A DNA stretch of 64,000 nucleotides from Hyphomicrobiales bacterium (lineage in GTDB: Bacteria > Pseudomonadota > Alphaproteobacteria > Rhizobiales > Rhizobiaceae): contig UICE01000003.1 of assembly GCA_900471815.1 (NCBI GenBank), positions 891,558-955,557 on the forward strand. Direction: 5' to 3'. A program made the translations under genes and the position numbers. Position 1 is the first letter of the stretch, and every line of letters begins with the position of its first letter. The notes under the pieces were generated by a model that saw nothing but the letters and a program-made list of their open reading frames with translations, made no database searches and was not told the origin of the DNA. This document shows, piece after piece, positions 10,334 through 21,059 of the stretch.

Positions 10334-11554
10334 TCAAACAGCCAATTGGTGTTTGATAAGCGTTCCCAAGCGGGCCATACCCGTATCAATGGCTTCGGCA
10401 TTTGGCAGGGAGTAGTTCAGTCTGATTGTGTTCTTGCCGCTGCCATCGGCAAAGAATGCGGATCCGGGCACGAAAGCCACCTGGATTTCTTTTATCGATT
10501 TTGCCAGAAGATCCGCACCGTCCATATGTTCGGGTAGCGTCATCCACACAAACATTCCGCCTTCCGGTTTTGTCCAGGTAACACCCTCTGGCATGTAATT
10601 TTGTAAGGCTTGCAACATGTGATCGCGGCGCAGCCTGTAGCTATCGCAGGCCTTGCTGACCTGTTGGTCGAAATGCCGCTTAGCCACATGGTGAATAACC
10701 ATCTGGTTGATTGTTGGGCTGTGCAAATCGGCAGCCTGTTTTATCAGGACCAGCTTGGAGATGATGGGCTTTGCCGCACAAACCCAGCCCACCCGAAGGC
10801 CGGGCGTCAGGGTTTTTGAGAAACTGCCGGAGTAAATAACCCGCGTCTTATCAATGGCTCCCTCGCGCTCAATATCGAGAGCAAGCATGGAGGGGGCGTT
10901 TTCGCCGTTGAACCGCAGTGACCGGTAAGCGGCATCTTCGATGAGGGGAATATCGAGCTCATGGGCAAGCTCGATCAGCTTGGCACGCTCGCTGCGTCCG
11001 ATTGTTTCGCCAGTCGGATTGGAAAAATCAGCGGTAAGATAGGCGAGTTTTACCTGCCCGCCGGCTTTCTCTGCGCTCTGCATATAAGCTGCAGGGGTCG
11101 TATTGCCGCCTTCCGGTGTCAGACGATCATAACGTGGCTCGTAGGCATTGAATGCCTGAAGCGCTCCGAGATAGGTGGGCCAGGTGGTAAGTATCGTATC
11201 GCCTGGCGAAATAAACAGCTTGCCGAGATAGTCGAGCGCCTGCTGAGAACCCGTGGTAATGATGATATTGTCTATCGTGCATTCAACACCGAGCGACGCC
11301 ATATGGCCAACGAGCCACTCACGCAGTGGCTTATAACCCTCGCTGACCGAATATTGCAGTGCTGCGCCAGCATTTTCACTCAAAATCGCGTTGTAAGCTT
11401 CCTGAATCGCATCTTTCGGAAACAGCGCCGGATCAGGTATGCCGCCGGCAAAAGAGATAATGCCGGGCTGATCCAGGAGCTTGAGCAGTTCGCGAACTTC
11501 GGAAGCACGCATATTATCGATGCGCGTTGAATATCGGTCGTTGCGATTGCTCAT
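10334..11554 (-). CDS. PLP-dependent aminotransferase, 2-aminoadipate/aromatic (AadAT/LysN-like) type
   Basis: A 406-residue class I/II aminotransferase. Key blocks: IISFAGGIPDPALFP, ITTGSQQALDYLGKL, ADFSNPTGETIG, DAAYRSLRF and the PLP-lysine segment SGSFSKTLTPGLRVGW, ending with GGMFVWMTLPEH. The N-terminal SAGIP-like segment places it with 2-aminoadipate, aromatic or branched-chain aminotransferases of the GntR-domain-related group, but no GntR DNA-binding domain is present. The substrate is not settled by sequence or neighbours. The ATG at 11554 follows a GAGGAAG ribosome site. Confidence 0.88.
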   Translation of the reverse strand: MSNRNDRYSTRIDNMRASEVRELLKLLDQPGIISFAGGIPDPALFPKDAIQEAYNAILSENAGAALQYSVSEGYKPLREWLVGHMASLGVECTIDNIIITTGSQQALDYLGKLFISPGDTILTTWPTYLGALQAFNAYEPRYDRLTPEGGNTTPAAYMQSAEKAGGQVKLAYLTADFSNPTGETIGRSERAKLIELAHELDIPLIEDAAYRSLRFNGENAPSMLALDIEREGAIDKTRVIYSGSFSKTLTPGLRVGWVCAAKPIISKLVLIKQAADLHSPTINQMVIHHVAKRHFDQQVSKACDSYRLRRDHMLQALQNYMPEGVTWTKPEGGMFVWMTLPEHMDGADLLAKSIKEIQVAFVPGSAFFADGSGKNTIRLNYSLPNAEAIDTGMARLGTLIKHQLAV

Positions 11555-11659
11555 TTCTTCCTCCGCAATTTTGCAGGCACTCGACTGCAAAATAGATAAT
11601 ATGTCAACAATGCTGTCGTATATTTATTGCTTTGGAGCAAAAAAGACCGCATTTACTAA

Positions 11660-11691
11660 AAAAGCCCCGTCACAGTGTGAACGGGGCTTTT
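11660..11691 (-). terminator. Rho-independent terminator of icd
   Basis: The stem AAAAGCCCCGT / ACGGGGCTTTT (11660-11670 and 11681-11691) with a 10-nt loop has A runs at its left end, that is a U tract on the minus strand. It lies 18 bp beyond the icd stop. Confidence 0.88.
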
Positions 11692-11708
11692 GAATTCAAG
11701 TGGTTTTA

Positions 11709-12923
11709 TCAGGCAGCCATAGCTTTTGTAAGATTTTCGCTGATCTTGTCGAGGAAGCCTGTTGTTGAGAGCCAAGGCTGATCAGGGCCGATCAAAAGCG
11801 CCAGATCCTTGGTCATGAAGCCCGATTCAACGGTGTCGACACAGACTTTTTCAAGCGTGCTTGCGAAGCGATCCAGTTCGGCATTGCCGTCAAGCTTGGC
11901 ACGATGTGCCAGACCGCGGGTCCATGCAAAAATCGACGCGATGGAGTTTGTCGATGTTTCCTGTCCCTTCTGGTGCTGCCGATAGTGACGAGTAACCGTG
12001 CCGTGAGCAGCTTCTGCTTCCACTGTCTGGCCATCTGGGGTCATCAGAACGGAAGTCATAAGACCAAGCGAGCCAAAGCCCTGCGCAACGATGTCAGACT
12101 GAACGTCGCCATCATAGTTCTTGCAAGCCCATACGTAGCCGCCAGACCATTTCAGTGCCGAAGCAACCATGTCATCGATCAGGCGATGCTCATAGCCGAT
12201 CTTCTTTTCAGCAAACTTTTCCTTGAACTCCGTATCGAAGACTTCCTGGAAAATGTCCTTGAAACGGCCGTCATAGGCTTTGAGAATTGTATTCTTGGTC
12301 GACAGATAGCAAGGAACGCCGCGATTATATGCATAGTTCAATGATGCGCGCGCAAAATCGCGAATTGAGTCGTCAAGATTGTACATGGCCATGGCTACAC
12401 CAGCGCTTGGTGCGTCATAGACATCGTGCTCAATGGTCTGGCCATCTTCGCCGACGAACTTGATCGACAACTTGCCCTTGCCGGGGAACTTGAAATCTGT
12501 CGCGCGGTACTGATCACCAAAGGCATGACGGCCAACGATGATTGGCTGTGTCCAGCCTGGAACCAGACGGGGAACGTTTTTGGCGATGATAGGCTCGCGG
12601 AAAATAACGCCGCCAAGAATATTGCGGATGGTGCCGTTAGGCGACTTCCACATCTTCTTCAGGCCAAATTCTTCAACGCGCTGTTCGTCAGGCGTAATGG
12701 TGGCGCACTTTACGCCCACACCATATTGCTTGATAGCGTTTGCAGCGTCGACCGTTACCTGATCATCCGTTGCATCGCGGTGTTCCATGCCCAGATCATA
12801 ATATTTCAAATCAATATCGAGGTAAGGATGAATCAGCTTTTCCTTGATATATTGCCAGATGATGCGAGTCATCTCATCGCCGTCGAGCTCGACAACCGGA
12901 TTTGCAACCTTGATCTTTGCCAT
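11709..12923 (-). CDS. icd: NADP-dependent isocitrate dehydrogenase
   Basis: A 404-residue enzyme of the TCA cycle that converts isocitrate to 2-oxoglutarate and CO2 with NADP+. The N-terminus [39 protein letters not shown], the metal region [33 protein letters not shown] and the NADP-binding [16 protein letters not shown] are typical of the eukaryote-like dimeric NADP-ICDH group common in alphaproteobacteria. The length is standard. A hairpin terminator follows, so it is probably a single-gene unit. Confidence 0.98.
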   Translation of the reverse strand: MAKIKVANPVVELDGDEMTRIIWQYIKEKLIHPYLDIDLKYYDLGMEHRDATDDQVTVDAANAIKQYGVGVKCATITPDEQRVEEFGLKKMWKSPNGTIRNILGGVIFREPIIAKNVPRLVPGWTQPIIVGRHAFGDQYRATDFKFPGKGKLSIKFVGEDGQTIEHDVYDAPSAGVAMAMYNLDDSIRDFARASLNYAYNRGVPCYLSTKNTILKAYDGRFKDIFQEVFDTEFKEKFAEKKIGYEHRLIDDMVASALKWSGGYVWACKNYDGDVQSDIVAQGFGSLGLMTSVLMTPDGQTVEAEAAHGTVTRHYRQHQKGQETSTNSIASIFAWTRGLAHRAKLDGNAELDRFASTLEKVCVDTVESGFMTKDLALLIGPDQPWLSTTGFLDKISENLTKAMAA

Positions 12924-13207
12924 GAATATTGGGCCTCTTTTTTGCCGGGTTTGGGATGCCGGCTTTGGTTTGATTGAGGGTTCGCGCCCCTATAGCATTG
13001 GAAAACAGTTACGCAAAGACGCTCGCACATGGTTTCGCGCAAACAGTTGGATTGCATCACAACGCCATGCTTGTTTTTTGATGCCCAAAGGTCGCCCCAA
13101 CGCTTTTAATGGCGCAAAATCCTTCTCCAGCAGTCAAAATAAGATTTTTGGGGTTTTGTGTAAAAAAAACGCGAGCTATTACGGCGCAATCAAAGCAAGG
13201 ATTGAAA

Positions 13208-14074
13208 ATGGCCGGAACTGACAGACAGCGCACCCTTATTGCGGAAGGCCCGGCAATTATTCTGGTAGAGCCGCAATTGCCGGAAAATATCGGCATGGTG
13301 GCGCGGGCAATGGCAAATTTTGGACTGGCCGAGTTGAGATTGGTCAAGCCGCGCGAAACCTTCCCAAATGAGAAGGCGCGTTCGGCTGCCAGTCGTGCCG
13401 ATCATATTATCGATAATGCAAAGGTTTTTGATGATCTGGCTTCGGCGATCAAGGATTTGCATTTTGTCTATGCGACCACGGCTCGCGAACGTGACGCTTT
13501 CAAGCAGGTGCGTGGTCCTGTTGAAGCTGGACAGATATTGCGGCAACGTTTCAACAATAAAGAAAAAACCGGAATTCTGTTTGGTCGCGAACGTTTCGGC
13601 CTCAACAATGACGAAATCAGCCTCGCTGATGAACTTGTGACCTTTCCCGTCAATCCGGCTTTTTCTTCGTTGAATATCGCGCAGGCAGTGCTCCTCATGT
13701 CTTACGAGTGGATGAAATCAGGACTTGCAAAGGAAACCGATACGGCCTTTCGCGGCCCGGAACTTGAGCCTGCTCCGAAAGAGCAATTGCAAGGATTTTT
13801 CAACCATCTTGAAGATGCGCTTCAAGCTCGCGGTTACTTCCGTCCCATGGCGCGTAAGGAGATTATGGTCAATAATCTGCGCGGAGTACTGACGCGAGCT
13901 GGTTTTTCCGAGTCAGAATTAAGACTGCTACGCGGCGTTGTTGTTTCGCTGGATTACTTCAGTCCAAAGACCCCGCGCGGTTCCGGCGCGCCCGAGGGGC
14001 GCAAGCGCGAAAAGTCCATGCCGCCAGAAAATGACATGCAAACTTTGGACAGGGATTCATCAAGCGATGAATAA
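13208..14074 (+). CDS. trmJ: TrmJ-type RNA 2'-O-methyltransferase (SpoU/TrmH family)
   Basis: A 288-residue SAM-dependent methyltransferase of the SPOUT superfamily. [24 protein letters not shown] (motif 1), [20 protein letters not shown] (motif 2) and [16 protein letters not shown] (motif 3) match TrmJ/LasT proteins, which methylate position 32 of tRNAs. An AAGGA site 5 nt before 13208 fixes the start. The Lys/Arg-rich C-terminal tail goes beyond the core fold. Its stop overlaps the murI start by 8 bp, so the two are co-translated. Exact target nucleotide is inferred from the family. Confidence 0.88.
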   Translation: MAGTDRQRTLIAEGPAIILVEPQLPENIGMVARAMANFGLAELRLVKPRETFPNEKARSAASRADHIIDNAKVFDDLASAIKDLHFVYATTARERDAFKQVRGPVEAGQILRQRFNNKEKTGILFGRERFGLNNDEISLADELVTFPVNPAFSSLNIAQAVLLMSYEWMKSGLAKETDTAFRGPELEPAPKEQLQGFFNHLEDALQARGYFRPMARKEIMVNNLRGVLTRAGFSESELRLLRGVVVSLDYFSPKTPRGSGAPEGRKREKSMPPENDMQTLDRDSSSDE

Positions 14075-14870
14075 TACGGCCAGCGACAGACCAATTATTG
14101 CTTTTGACAGCGGTATTGGAGGTCTTACAGTCCTGCGCGAGGCGAGGGTGCTCATTCCAGATCGCCGCTTTGTCTATATCGCCGATGATGCCGGTTTTCC
14201 TTATGGCGATTGGGAAGAAGAGGCTTTGAAGCAGCGTATCATCGGCCTTTTCGATGGTTTCATCAAAACCTATGATCCTGAAATAGTGATCATTCCTTGC
14301 AATACGGCATCGACACTCGTGCTGGATGATTTGCGTAAAGCATTTCCAGCAGTGCCGTTTGTGGGCACAGTTCCCGCGATCAAACCAGCAGCCGAACGAA
14401 CGTCTTCAGGTCTGATCAGCGTTCTGGCAACGCCGGGCACTGTGAAACGCGCCTATACGCGTGATCTCATCCAGTCTTTTGCCACAAAATGCCACGTGAG
14501 GCTTGTCGGCAGTCAAACACTCGCCCGAATGGCTGAAATGCACATGCGTGGCGATAAGCTGGATGATGCAGCACTGCTGGATGAAATTATGCCGTGCTTC
14601 TACGAGAAGGACGGCAAGCGTACGGATATCGTGGTGTTGGCTTGCACCCACTATCCGCTACTGGTCAATGTATTTCGCCGCCTTGCTCCCTGGCCCGTGG
14701 ATTGGCTTGATCCAGCTGAAGCCATAGCAAGGCGGGCATTATCCTTGCTCAAGCCCAATGTCGACGGTGTGGAGCCGGAACATGGTGACGATATCGCCGT
14801 GTTCACCTCGGGCTTGCCGGACTTTCCAACGCGGCGTCTGTTGCAGGGTTTTGGACTAAATCCGGTCTAG
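14067..14870 (+). CDS. murI: Glutamate racemase
   Basis: A 267-residue racemase that makes D-glutamate for peptidoglycan. The two catalytic cysteines sit in [11 protein letters not shown] and [26 protein letters not shown] and [13 protein letters not shown] are family blocks near the N-terminus. The ATG at 14067 lies inside the end of the methyltransferase gene, in a different frame. It ends 1 bp before the converging monooxygenase gene. Confidence 0.95.
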   Translation: MNNTASDRPIIAFDSGIGGLTVLREARVLIPDRRFVYIADDAGFPYGDWEEEALKQRIIGLFDGFIKTYDPEIVIIPCNTASTLVLDDLRKAFPAVPFVGTVPAIKPAAERTSSGLISVLATPGTVKRAYTRDLIQSFATKCHVRLVGSQTLARMAEMHMRGDKLDDAALLDEIMPCFYEKDGKRTDIVVLACTHYPLLVNVFRRLAPWPVDWLDPAEAIARRALSLLKPNVDGVEPEHGDDIAVFTSGLPDFPTRRLLQGFGLNPV

Positions 14871-14871
14871 C

Positions 14872-15912
14872 TCAGCCAAGCCGACCAAGCTCTTTGCGGA
14901 TGACCGGCGCTACCTTCGTACCGTAAAGCTCAATCGCTTTGAGCGTGTTCTTATGAGGCAAGCTGCCAAGATCAATCTGCAACATGAAGCGATCATGTTT
15001 GAAGTAATTATACTGCAGCATGATCTTGTCGATGATCTCTTGCGGAGAACCAACCAAGAGGGCGCCCCGAGGCGTGCGTCCAGCTTCATATTGCGCGCGA
15101 TTGCTTGGCGGCCAGCCACGTTCGCGGCCGATTTTATTCATGACAACTTCGTAAGATGGCCAGTATCCATCAGCGGCTTCTTGCGACGTATCAGCCACAT
15201 AGCCATGCGAGTTGATACTAACCTTGAGCGTCTCCGGGGAATGTCCAGCTTTGCTTCCCGATTCACGATAGAGTTCAACCAAAGGCGCGAAGCGATGCGG
15301 CTCGCCGCCGATGATCGCAACGGCAAGCGGCAGTCCCAGCGTGCCGGCTCTGACAACCGATTCCGGCGTTCCACCCACAGCAATCCATACGGGCAAGGGA
15401 TTTTGCACCGGGCGGGGATATACAGCGATGTTATCCAATGGTGCCCGCAATTTGCCGTGCCATGTCACACGCGTGCTTTCGCGTAGCTTCAGCAATAGAT
15501 CGAGTTTTTCTGTGAAAAGCTCATCATAATCGCGAAGATCATACCCGAATAAAGGGAAAGACTCGATGAAGGAGCCGCGTCCGGCCATGATCTCAGCGCG
15601 GCCAGACGAAATCAGATCGAGTGTGGCATATTCCTGGAACACCCGTACCGGGTCTTCTGAACTCAGAACCGTAACGGCGCTGGTAAGGCGAATATTCTTG
15701 GTGCGGGCAGCGCCAGCGGCGAGCGCTACTGCAGGCGTAGAGATAACAAAATCAGGGCGGTGATGCTCTCCAATACCAAATACATCCAGCCCAACCTGAT
15801 CCGCCAGTTCCATCTCTTCAATGAGATTCTGCATCCTTTGATGAGCATCAATCGCAACACCGGTTGTTGGGTCCGGGCTCATACCCGCAAATGTATAAAT
15901 GCCAAGTTCCAT
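14872..15912 (-). CDS. LLM-class (luciferase-like) flavin-dependent oxidoreductase
   Basis: A 346-residue TIM-barrel flavoprotein of the bacterial luciferase superfamily. [74 protein letters not shown] and [17 protein letters not shown] are the family blocks. Such proteins often use FMNH2 and a partner reductase, but no reductase is adjacent and the substrate cannot be told. The start is set at MELGIYTF; the 51-residue upstream extension has no family character. Confidence 0.9.
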   Translation of the reverse strand: MELGIYTFAGMSPDPTTGVAIDAHQRMQNLIEEMELADQVGLDVFGIGEHHRPDFVISTPAVALAAGAARTKNIRLTSAVTVLSSEDPVRVFQEYATLDLISSGRAEIMAGRGSFIESFPLFGYDLRDYDELFTEKLDLLLKLRESTRVTWHGKLRAPLDNIAVYPRPVQNPLPVWIAVGGTPESVVRAGTLGLPLAVAIIGGEPHRFAPLVELYRESGSKAGHSPETLKVSINSHGYVADTSQEAADGYWPSYEVVMNKIGRERGWPPSNRAQYEAGRTPRGALLVGSPQEIIDKIMLQYNYFKHDRFMLQIDLGSLPHKNTLKAIELYGTKVAPVIRKELGRLG

Positions 15913-16139
15913 GATTGTGCTCTTCGTTTTCAAACTAGACTGTAGGTAAGCTTGTCGACTCGCATTGTGAAGAACGCACATTTCAGTGTCCGAGGCACCA
16001 AAAAGTGACCGTTCAATTTGCAGCCGAAACGTGATTTGCGTGGAATGCCCGGCTGAACATGCCACCGTGACAAGATTCGCAGTGACTAATTCGTGTTCAT
16101 TTGTCAGATATATGCAAAAGCAAAAGGATGGTGACGCAT

Positions 16140-16778
16140 ATGAGCTGGTCAGTAATATTTGCCTTCGTGATCACTGCCACGCTTTTGGTCACGTCACCCG
16201 GACCCAACGGCATGTTGATTGCCAAGACGGTTCCGACCTCTGGCCGCGCAGCCGGATTTGCCAATATTGCGGGATTCTTTACCGCATTTTACATACATGG
16301 CGCTTTGTCAATTCTGGGTATTTCCATCATTGTCATGAAATCCGCAACGGCATTTATGATCGTCAAATATATTGGCGTGGCTTATTTGTGCTGGATCGGA
16401 ATTAAGGCGCTGATGGCTGCCTTCAAGGGTGTTGAAACTGCACCCAGGATCGCCCCCGCAAAGCGTCAGCGTACTCTTTTGAAGGCGTTCTTCGAGGGGT
16501 TGCTGACGAATGGCTTGAATCCCAAAGTATCAATGTTTTATCTTGCGATTTTCCCGCAATTCATTCCTTTGAATGCTCATCCCGTAGCATCAGCTTTTCT
16601 GCTCGTTTTCCTGCATTCCATGATCAATATTGTCTGGTTCGGCTCGATTGTGTTTCTTTTTTCAAAGCTGACGGCCTTCACACGGCAAGGAAAATTCCAG
16701 CGCTGGCTCAAGGGGGTGACAGGCGTTGTTTTCATCGGGTTTGGGCTGAAACTGGCTACTTACCGGCCAGCTATCTAA
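16140..16778 (+). CDS. LysE/RhtB-family amino-acid exporter
   Basis: A 212-residue membrane protein with about six hydrophobic segments. The N-terminal [29 protein letters not shown] and the middle KALMAAFKG...[22 protein letters not shown] are the LysE/RhtB signature, an exporter family for basic amino acids, homoserine or threonine. The ATG at 16140 follows AAGGATGG by a normal distance; the ATG four codons earlier overlaps that site. The next genes degrade arginine and ornithine, so a basic amino acid is a reasonable guess at substrate, not more. Confidence 0.88.
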   Translation: MSWSVIFAFVITATLLVTSPGPNGMLIAKTVPTSGRAAGFANIAGFFTAFYIHGALSILGISIIVMKSATAFMIVKYIGVAYLCWIGIKALMAAFKGVETAPRIAPAKRQRTLLKAFFEGLLTNGLNPKVSMFYLAIFPQFIPLNAHPVASAFLLVFLHSMINIVWFGSIVFLFSKLTAFTRQGKFQRWLKGVTGVVFIGFGLKLATYRPAI

Positions 16779-16814
16779 AACTGCTCCGCACAACTCAGAG
16801 TACAGAGCAGTTTT
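16777..16814. terminator. Bidirectional terminator between lysE-type gene and rocD
   Basis: The stem AAAACTGCTC / GAGCAGTTTT has an 18-nt loop. It starts at the LysE stop codon and ends 10 bp before the rocD stop, so it can serve both convergent genes. Confidence 0.8.
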
Positions 16815-16823
16815 GGTTTTGTG

Positions 16824-18035
16824 TTAGTTGAGCCTTGTCAGTACTTCATCAAATTGTTCGAGCGCCCAATCCACCTGATCGCGCTTGATAACTAAAGGCG
16901 GGGCAATGCGGATTGTGTCGCCATGGGTATCCTTGGCAAGAATGCCACGCTCTTTCAGCTCATAGCAGAAGCGGTTTGCGCCACCGGCTTCAGGATGCAA
17001 TTCGACGGCTAGCATCAACCCACGGCCACGGACTTCCCGCACGATGTTGCTACGAATGCCCTTTAGCTGTTCAAGGAAGTACTGACCTTCGACCCGGGAA
17101 TTCTCGATCATGCCTTCTTCTGTAAGGACGCGGAGCGCTGCTCTGGCAATTGCGCAGGCAAGCGGGTTCCCGCCAAACGTGCTGCCATGCTGACCAGGCT
17201 TTAGGACGCCAAGCACGTCGGTATTGGAAAGAACGGCAGAAACCGGATAAAAACCGCCGGAAAGCGCTTTTCCTATTAACGTTACGTCGGCTTCGATGCC
17301 TTCATGTTCTTCAGCAAGTAGCGCGCCTGTCCGGCCAAGCCCTGTCTGGATTTCATCAAGAATAAGCGTCACATTATTGCTGGTGCAAAGCTCGCGCACT
17401 TTAGTGAAATAGCCTTGGGGTGGAATGATAACGCCAGCTTCGCCCTGAATGGGTTCAACAAGGAAGGCAACAGTATTAGGGGTCAAGGCGGCGCTGAACG
17501 CATCGATGTCGCCAAAGGGAACCACCTTGAAGCCGGGAGCAAATGGTCCGAAGTTTTCTCGCGCTGAAGGATCTGTGCTGAAGCCAACAATTCCCATGGT
17601 CCGGCCATGAAAATTATCGGAACAGACGATGATTTCCGCACTGTTTTCCGGAACGCCTTTTACTTCATAACCCCATTTGCGAACGGCCTTGATCGCTGTT
17701 TCGACAGCTTCCGCGCCGCTGTTCATGGGTAGAATTTTATGGGAGCCGGTCAGTGTTGCCAGTTCTTCATAAAACAAGGCAAGCTGATCATTGCGAAAGG
17801 CGCGGGAGGTCAGCGTCAACTTGCTGGCCTGCTCAGTCATGGCCTTTAGAATTTTGGGATGGCAATGCCCCTGATTGACCGCTGAATAGGCAGACAGGCA
17901 ATCTAGATAGCGATTGCCTTCAATATCCCACACATGGACACCTTCACCGCGCTCCAGCACCACGTCGAGGGGTTTGTAGTTATGTGCCCCAAGACGGGAT
18001 TCGGTAGAAATGAGATCGGCGGCTGTGTGCAGCAA
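16824..18035 (-). CDS. rocD: Ornithine aminotransferase
   Basis: A 403-residue class III PLP aminotransferase that converts ornithine and 2-oxoglutarate to glutamate semialdehyde and glutamate. [24 protein letters not shown] at the N-terminus, [29 protein letters not shown] and the PLP-lysine segment [17 protein letters not shown] match OAT closely. It starts at TTG (18033-18035), which a perfect AGGAGG five nt upstream supports. It lies 21 bp after the arginase stop on the same strand: arginase supplies its substrate. Confidence 0.95.
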   Translation of the reverse strand: MLHTAADLISTESRLGAHNYKPLDVVLERGEGVHVWDIEGNRYLDCLSAYSAVNQGHCHPKILKAMTEQASKLTLTSRAFRNDQLALFYEELATLTGSHKILPMNSGAEAVETAIKAVRKWGYEVKGVPENSAEIIVCSDNFHGRTMGIVGFSTDPSARENFGPFAPGFKVVPFGDIDAFSAALTPNTVAFLVEPIQGEAGVIIPPQGYFTKVRELCTSNNVTLILDEIQTGLGRTGALLAEEHEGIEADVTLIGKALSGGFYPVSAVLSNTDVLGVLKPGQHGSTFGGNPLACAIARAALRVLTEEGMIENSRVEGQYFLEQLKGIRSNIVREVRGRGLMLAVELHPEAGGANRFCYELKERGILAKDTHGDTIRIAPPLVIKRDQVDWALEQFDEVLTRLN

Positions 18036-18056
18036 AATATCCTCCTATTGCCATAT

Positions 18057-19046
18057 TCAAGCATTGATGGCGGTTGTGCCCTGATCAACGCGATTTGGTT
18101 TTCCGAAAACTGAGCGGCCAAAAAGGCTGGCCACGAGATCGACGAGCAACAAAGCGCTCTTGCCCCGCTCGTCCAGAAAAGGGTTCAGCTCGACAACATC
18201 GAGCGAGCAGACGACCCCTGAATCATGCAGCATTTCCATGACGAGATGTGCTTCACGATAGGTCGCGCCGCCGGGCACCGTGGTGCCAACACCGGGTGCA
18301 ATGGACGGGTCAATAAAATCGACGTCAAAGCTGACATGAAGAACGCCATTTGCCTTTTGCACGCGTTCGAGAATTCGGCGCAGGAGCGGTGCAACGCCGA
18401 ACTCATCGATCTGGCGCATATCAACGACATCAATACCCCGTTCTCGCAGAAGCACGCGCTCGGTGCCGTCAATTGAGCGGATGCCGAAAAGGTGGAGGTT
18501 TTCCGGTTTGACGAAACCATGCGGTTCATCGCCGAAAACGCCTTCGAGGCCGGGTTCCCGGCACAAAAGAGCCAAAGGCATGCCATGCATGTTGCCGGAT
18601 GGCGAAGTGGCAGGCGTATTGAAATCAGAATGCGCATCAAGCCAAAGCACGAAGAGTTCACGATTCTGCTCTTCACAATAGCGCGCAATGCCGCCGACCG
18701 ATCCGATGGAAAGACTATGATCGCCACCAAGAATAATCGGAAAAGAGCCTGATTTCATTGCGTTATAGGTTTCGATCGCTAGCATGCGCGACCATGCGGC
18801 GATTTCTTCAATATGATGGGCAAGACCGTTAACCGGCGGGACATTGGGCAATATTTCAGGAAGGTGCAGGTCGCCGCGATCTTCCGCAGCATGGCCGAGT
18901 TCTTCAAGTGTACGCACAAGCCCTGCCGTGCGCAAAGCGGCCGGTCCCATCAATGCGCCAAGCCGACCTGCGCCCTCTTCAATAGGGGCGCCGATAATGG
19001 TCAGGTTTTGCTTTTGAGTATCATCAAAATTGCCGTGCATATTCAT
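18057..19046 (-). CDS. rocF: Arginase
   Basis: A 329-residue manganese ureohydrolase that splits arginine to ornithine and urea. The metal ligands are in ILGGDHSLSIG, LWLDAHSDFNTP and VSFDVDFIDPSIAPG, all intact; IIGAPIEEGAGRLGALMGPAALR starts the fold. It is first in a two-gene unit with rocD. An ATG two codons downstream is an equal start. The divergent Lrp/AsnC gene 133 bp away is the probable regulator, as for arginase operons of related bacteria. Confidence 0.96.
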   Translation of the reverse strand: MNMHGNFDDTQKQNLTIIGAPIEEGAGRLGALMGPAALRTAGLVRTLEELGHAAEDRGDLHLPEILPNVPPVNGLAHHIEEIAAWSRMLAIETYNAMKSGSFPIILGGDHSLSIGSVGGIARYCEEQNRELFVLWLDAHSDFNTPATSPSGNMHGMPLALLCREPGLEGVFGDEPHGFVKPENLHLFGIRSIDGTERVLLRERGIDVVDMRQIDEFGVAPLLRRILERVQKANGVLHVSFDVDFIDPSIAPGVGTTVPGGATYREAHLVMEMLHDSGVVCSLDVVELNPFLDERGKSALLLVDLVASLFGRSVFGKPNRVDQGTTAINA

Positions 19047-19179
19047 GAATCGTCGCCATTTCGCAGATTATCGTTTCCTGATGTTCGCATTTTTTAATGG
19101 TGACAAAAAGCCAGCATCTTGATAGAAATGCGCAACATAATGAGCAGTTTGCTTAATAATATTGATCGGTTTGATAGGT

Positions 19180-19602
19180 ATGGATGACATTGATCGTCGG
19201 CTTTTGTCATTGATGAGAGATGATTGCCGCCTGCCGGTTTCATCGATGGCTACAATCCTGGGCATATCGCGCGCCACCGTGCGCACTCGTATCGACAAAA
19301 TGACCAATGATGGCACTATTCAGGGCTTCACAATCACCTTGAAAGCTGGCGCTGGTGTCTATGGAGTACGGGCCATCGCCATGATCGAAGTTGCCGGGCA
19401 GGGTGGCGAGAAGGTTATTCGCCGCCTTCAGGGTTTCCCGGAAATCCGGGCCATGCATACCACCAATGGGCGCTGGGATATTGTTGCTGAGATTGAGGTC
19501 GAGACCCTTGAGGCTTTTGACAAAACGTTGCGTGATATTCGCCACATTGACGGAATCACCTCAACAGAGACAAGTATCCTTTTGTCTACGCGTAAAAGCT
19601 AA
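19180..19602 (+). CDS. Lrp/AsnC-family regulator of the arginase operon (likely)
   Basis: A 140-residue regulator. Residues 1-60 hold the helix-turn-helix (DDIDRRLLSLMRDDCRLPVSSMATILGISRATVRTRIDKM); the rest is the RAM ligand-binding domain (VIRRLQGFPEIRAMHTTNGRWDIVAEIEVETLEAFDKTL). It faces the rocF-rocD unit head-to-head, so an arginine- or ornithine-responsive role is inferred. The start at MDDIDRRLL is used rather than a TTG/ATG six codons earlier because family members begin there. Confidence 0.9.
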   Translation: MDDIDRRLLSLMRDDCRLPVSSMATILGISRATVRTRIDKMTNDGTIQGFTITLKAGAGVYGVRAIAMIEVAGQGGEKVIRRLQGFPEIRAMHTTNGRWDIVAEIEVETLEAFDKTLRDIRHIDGITSTETSILLSTRKS

Positions 19603-19664
19603 GCGATTATAATGTTACTGTAAAAATATCTAATGTCCGGTGCTGATACTCTCGGGAGAGCCAT

Positions 19665-21059
19665 TTGCATATTCGTGAAATTCCATGGCTGGAGCCTGTC
19701 GATGCTGCCGAACGTTTGCGGGCGCTCGGAGGATTGAGCTTTCTCGACAGTGCGATGCGTCACGAATCCCTCGGACGGTACTCCTACGTGGCCGCTGATC
19801 CGTTCGGTCAGCTGATCGCCGATCAGGGCAGTGTAAGATGGAATAATGAGCCGGTGAGTATGCCCGCACGGGACGCTATTTCACATTATCTCGAATTATA
19901 CCGCACGGTAGAACAAGCCGGATTGCCGCCATTCCAGGGAGGCGCGATAGGCTATTTCTCTTATGAATTCGGGCGCTTGCTTGAGCGATTGCCAAAGCCA
20001 GAAGTGCCAGAACAAGGGACAATGCCGGATGCCATATGGAATTTTTATGATGTCGTTCTGGCCTTCGATCACACAGAACAAAAAGTTTGGCTGATTTCAA
20101 CCGGGTTTCCGGAACTGGAAAAAAGTGCTCGTGCAGAGCGCGCTGCGGAGAGGGCAGGACTGTTTTTAGACCAACTCACCAGATTGGAAAGCGGCGTTGC
20201 GGAACGAAAGCCAGCCATCCCCCGTACAGAGTGGAACTCCAATTTTGACCGTGAAAGCTATATGCAGGCGGTGAGCCGGGTCGTGGAATATATTCTCGAT
20301 GGAGATATTTTTCAGGCGAACATTGCCCAGTGTTTCAGCGCAAACCTTCCCGAAAATTATGCGCCCTGGCAGTTCTACAAGCAATTGCGCCAGAAAAATG
20401 CTGCAACTTTCGCTGCTTTTCTCGATCATGGTGACATCATTATTGCGTCAAGTTCACCCGAGCGGTTTCTCGCTGTCACTGGAAGCCACGTCGAGACACG
20501 GCCGATCAAAGGCACAATGCCGCGATCTTCCGATCCTGTGAAGGATAAGCAACTAGCCGACATGCTCCTTGGATCTGAAAAGGACCGGGCCGAAAATCTG
20601 ATGATTGTCGATCTGATGCGCAATGATCTGTCGCGCGTTTGTCGTCCACACTCGGTTCTGACGCCAGTGCTTTGCGGTCTGGAAACCTATGCCAGCGTTC
20701 ATCATCTGGTTTCGGTGGTGACTGGCGAGTTGGCCAAAAACACATCATTGATGGATCTGATCGCTGCATCATTCCCCGGAGGATCAATAACCGGCGCTCC
20801 AAAGTTGCGGGCTATGGAGATCATTACCGAGATCGAGCGGCAGGCGCGGGGCATTTATTGCGGTTCGATAGGCTATATGGGTTTCAATGGTAATTGCGAC
20901 AGCAATATCGGGATCCGAACCGTGTTGTTTCAGGGCGGCAAGGCTGTTTTTCAAGCTGGCGGCGGGATAACAGCGCTGTCGGATCCGGCAGCCGAGTATC
21001 AGGAAACCCTTGATAAAGCCGCTCGCATCTTCAGCGTTTTTGAAGAGGATGCGCCGTGA
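19665..21059 (+). CDS. pabB: Aminodeoxychorismate synthase component I
   Basis: A 464-residue chorismate-binding enzyme for 4-aminobenzoate (folate) synthesis. The motif ETRPIKGTMPR has the lysine (Lys282) that distinguishes PabB from anthranilate synthase, which has PIAGT. DLMRNDLSRVC, SVHHLVSVVTG, SFPGGSITGAPKLRAMEII and GIYCGSIGYMG are the core motifs. The start is TTG after CGGGAG. Its stop overlaps the pabA start by 4 bp. Confidence 0.93.
   Translation: MHIREIPWLEPVDAAERLRALGGLSFLDSAMRHESLGRYSYVAADPFGQLIADQGSVRWNNEPVSMPARDAISHYLELYRTVEQAGLPPFQGGAIGYFSYEFGRLLERLPKPEVPEQGTMPDAIWNFYDVVLAFDHTEQKVWLISTGFPELEKSARAERAAERAGLFLDQLTRLESGVAERKPAIPRTEWNSNFDRESYMQAVSRVVEYILDGDIFQANIAQCFSANLPENYAPWQFYKQLRQKNAATFAAFLDHGDIIIASSSPERFLAVTGSHVETRPIKGTMPRSSDPVKDKQLADMLLGSEKDRAENLMIVDLMRNDLSRVCRPHSVLTPVLCGLETYASVHHLVSVVTGELAKNTSLMDLIAASFPGGSITGAPKLRAMEIITEIERQARGIYCGSIGYMGFNGNCDSNIGIRTVLFQGGKAVFQAGGGITALSDPAAEYQETLDKAARIFSVFEEDAP

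Noticed and set aside
19665-21059. Anthranilate synthase (TrpE) assignment
   Set aside because: The motif is PIKGT with lysine, the mark of PabB, not PIAGT.
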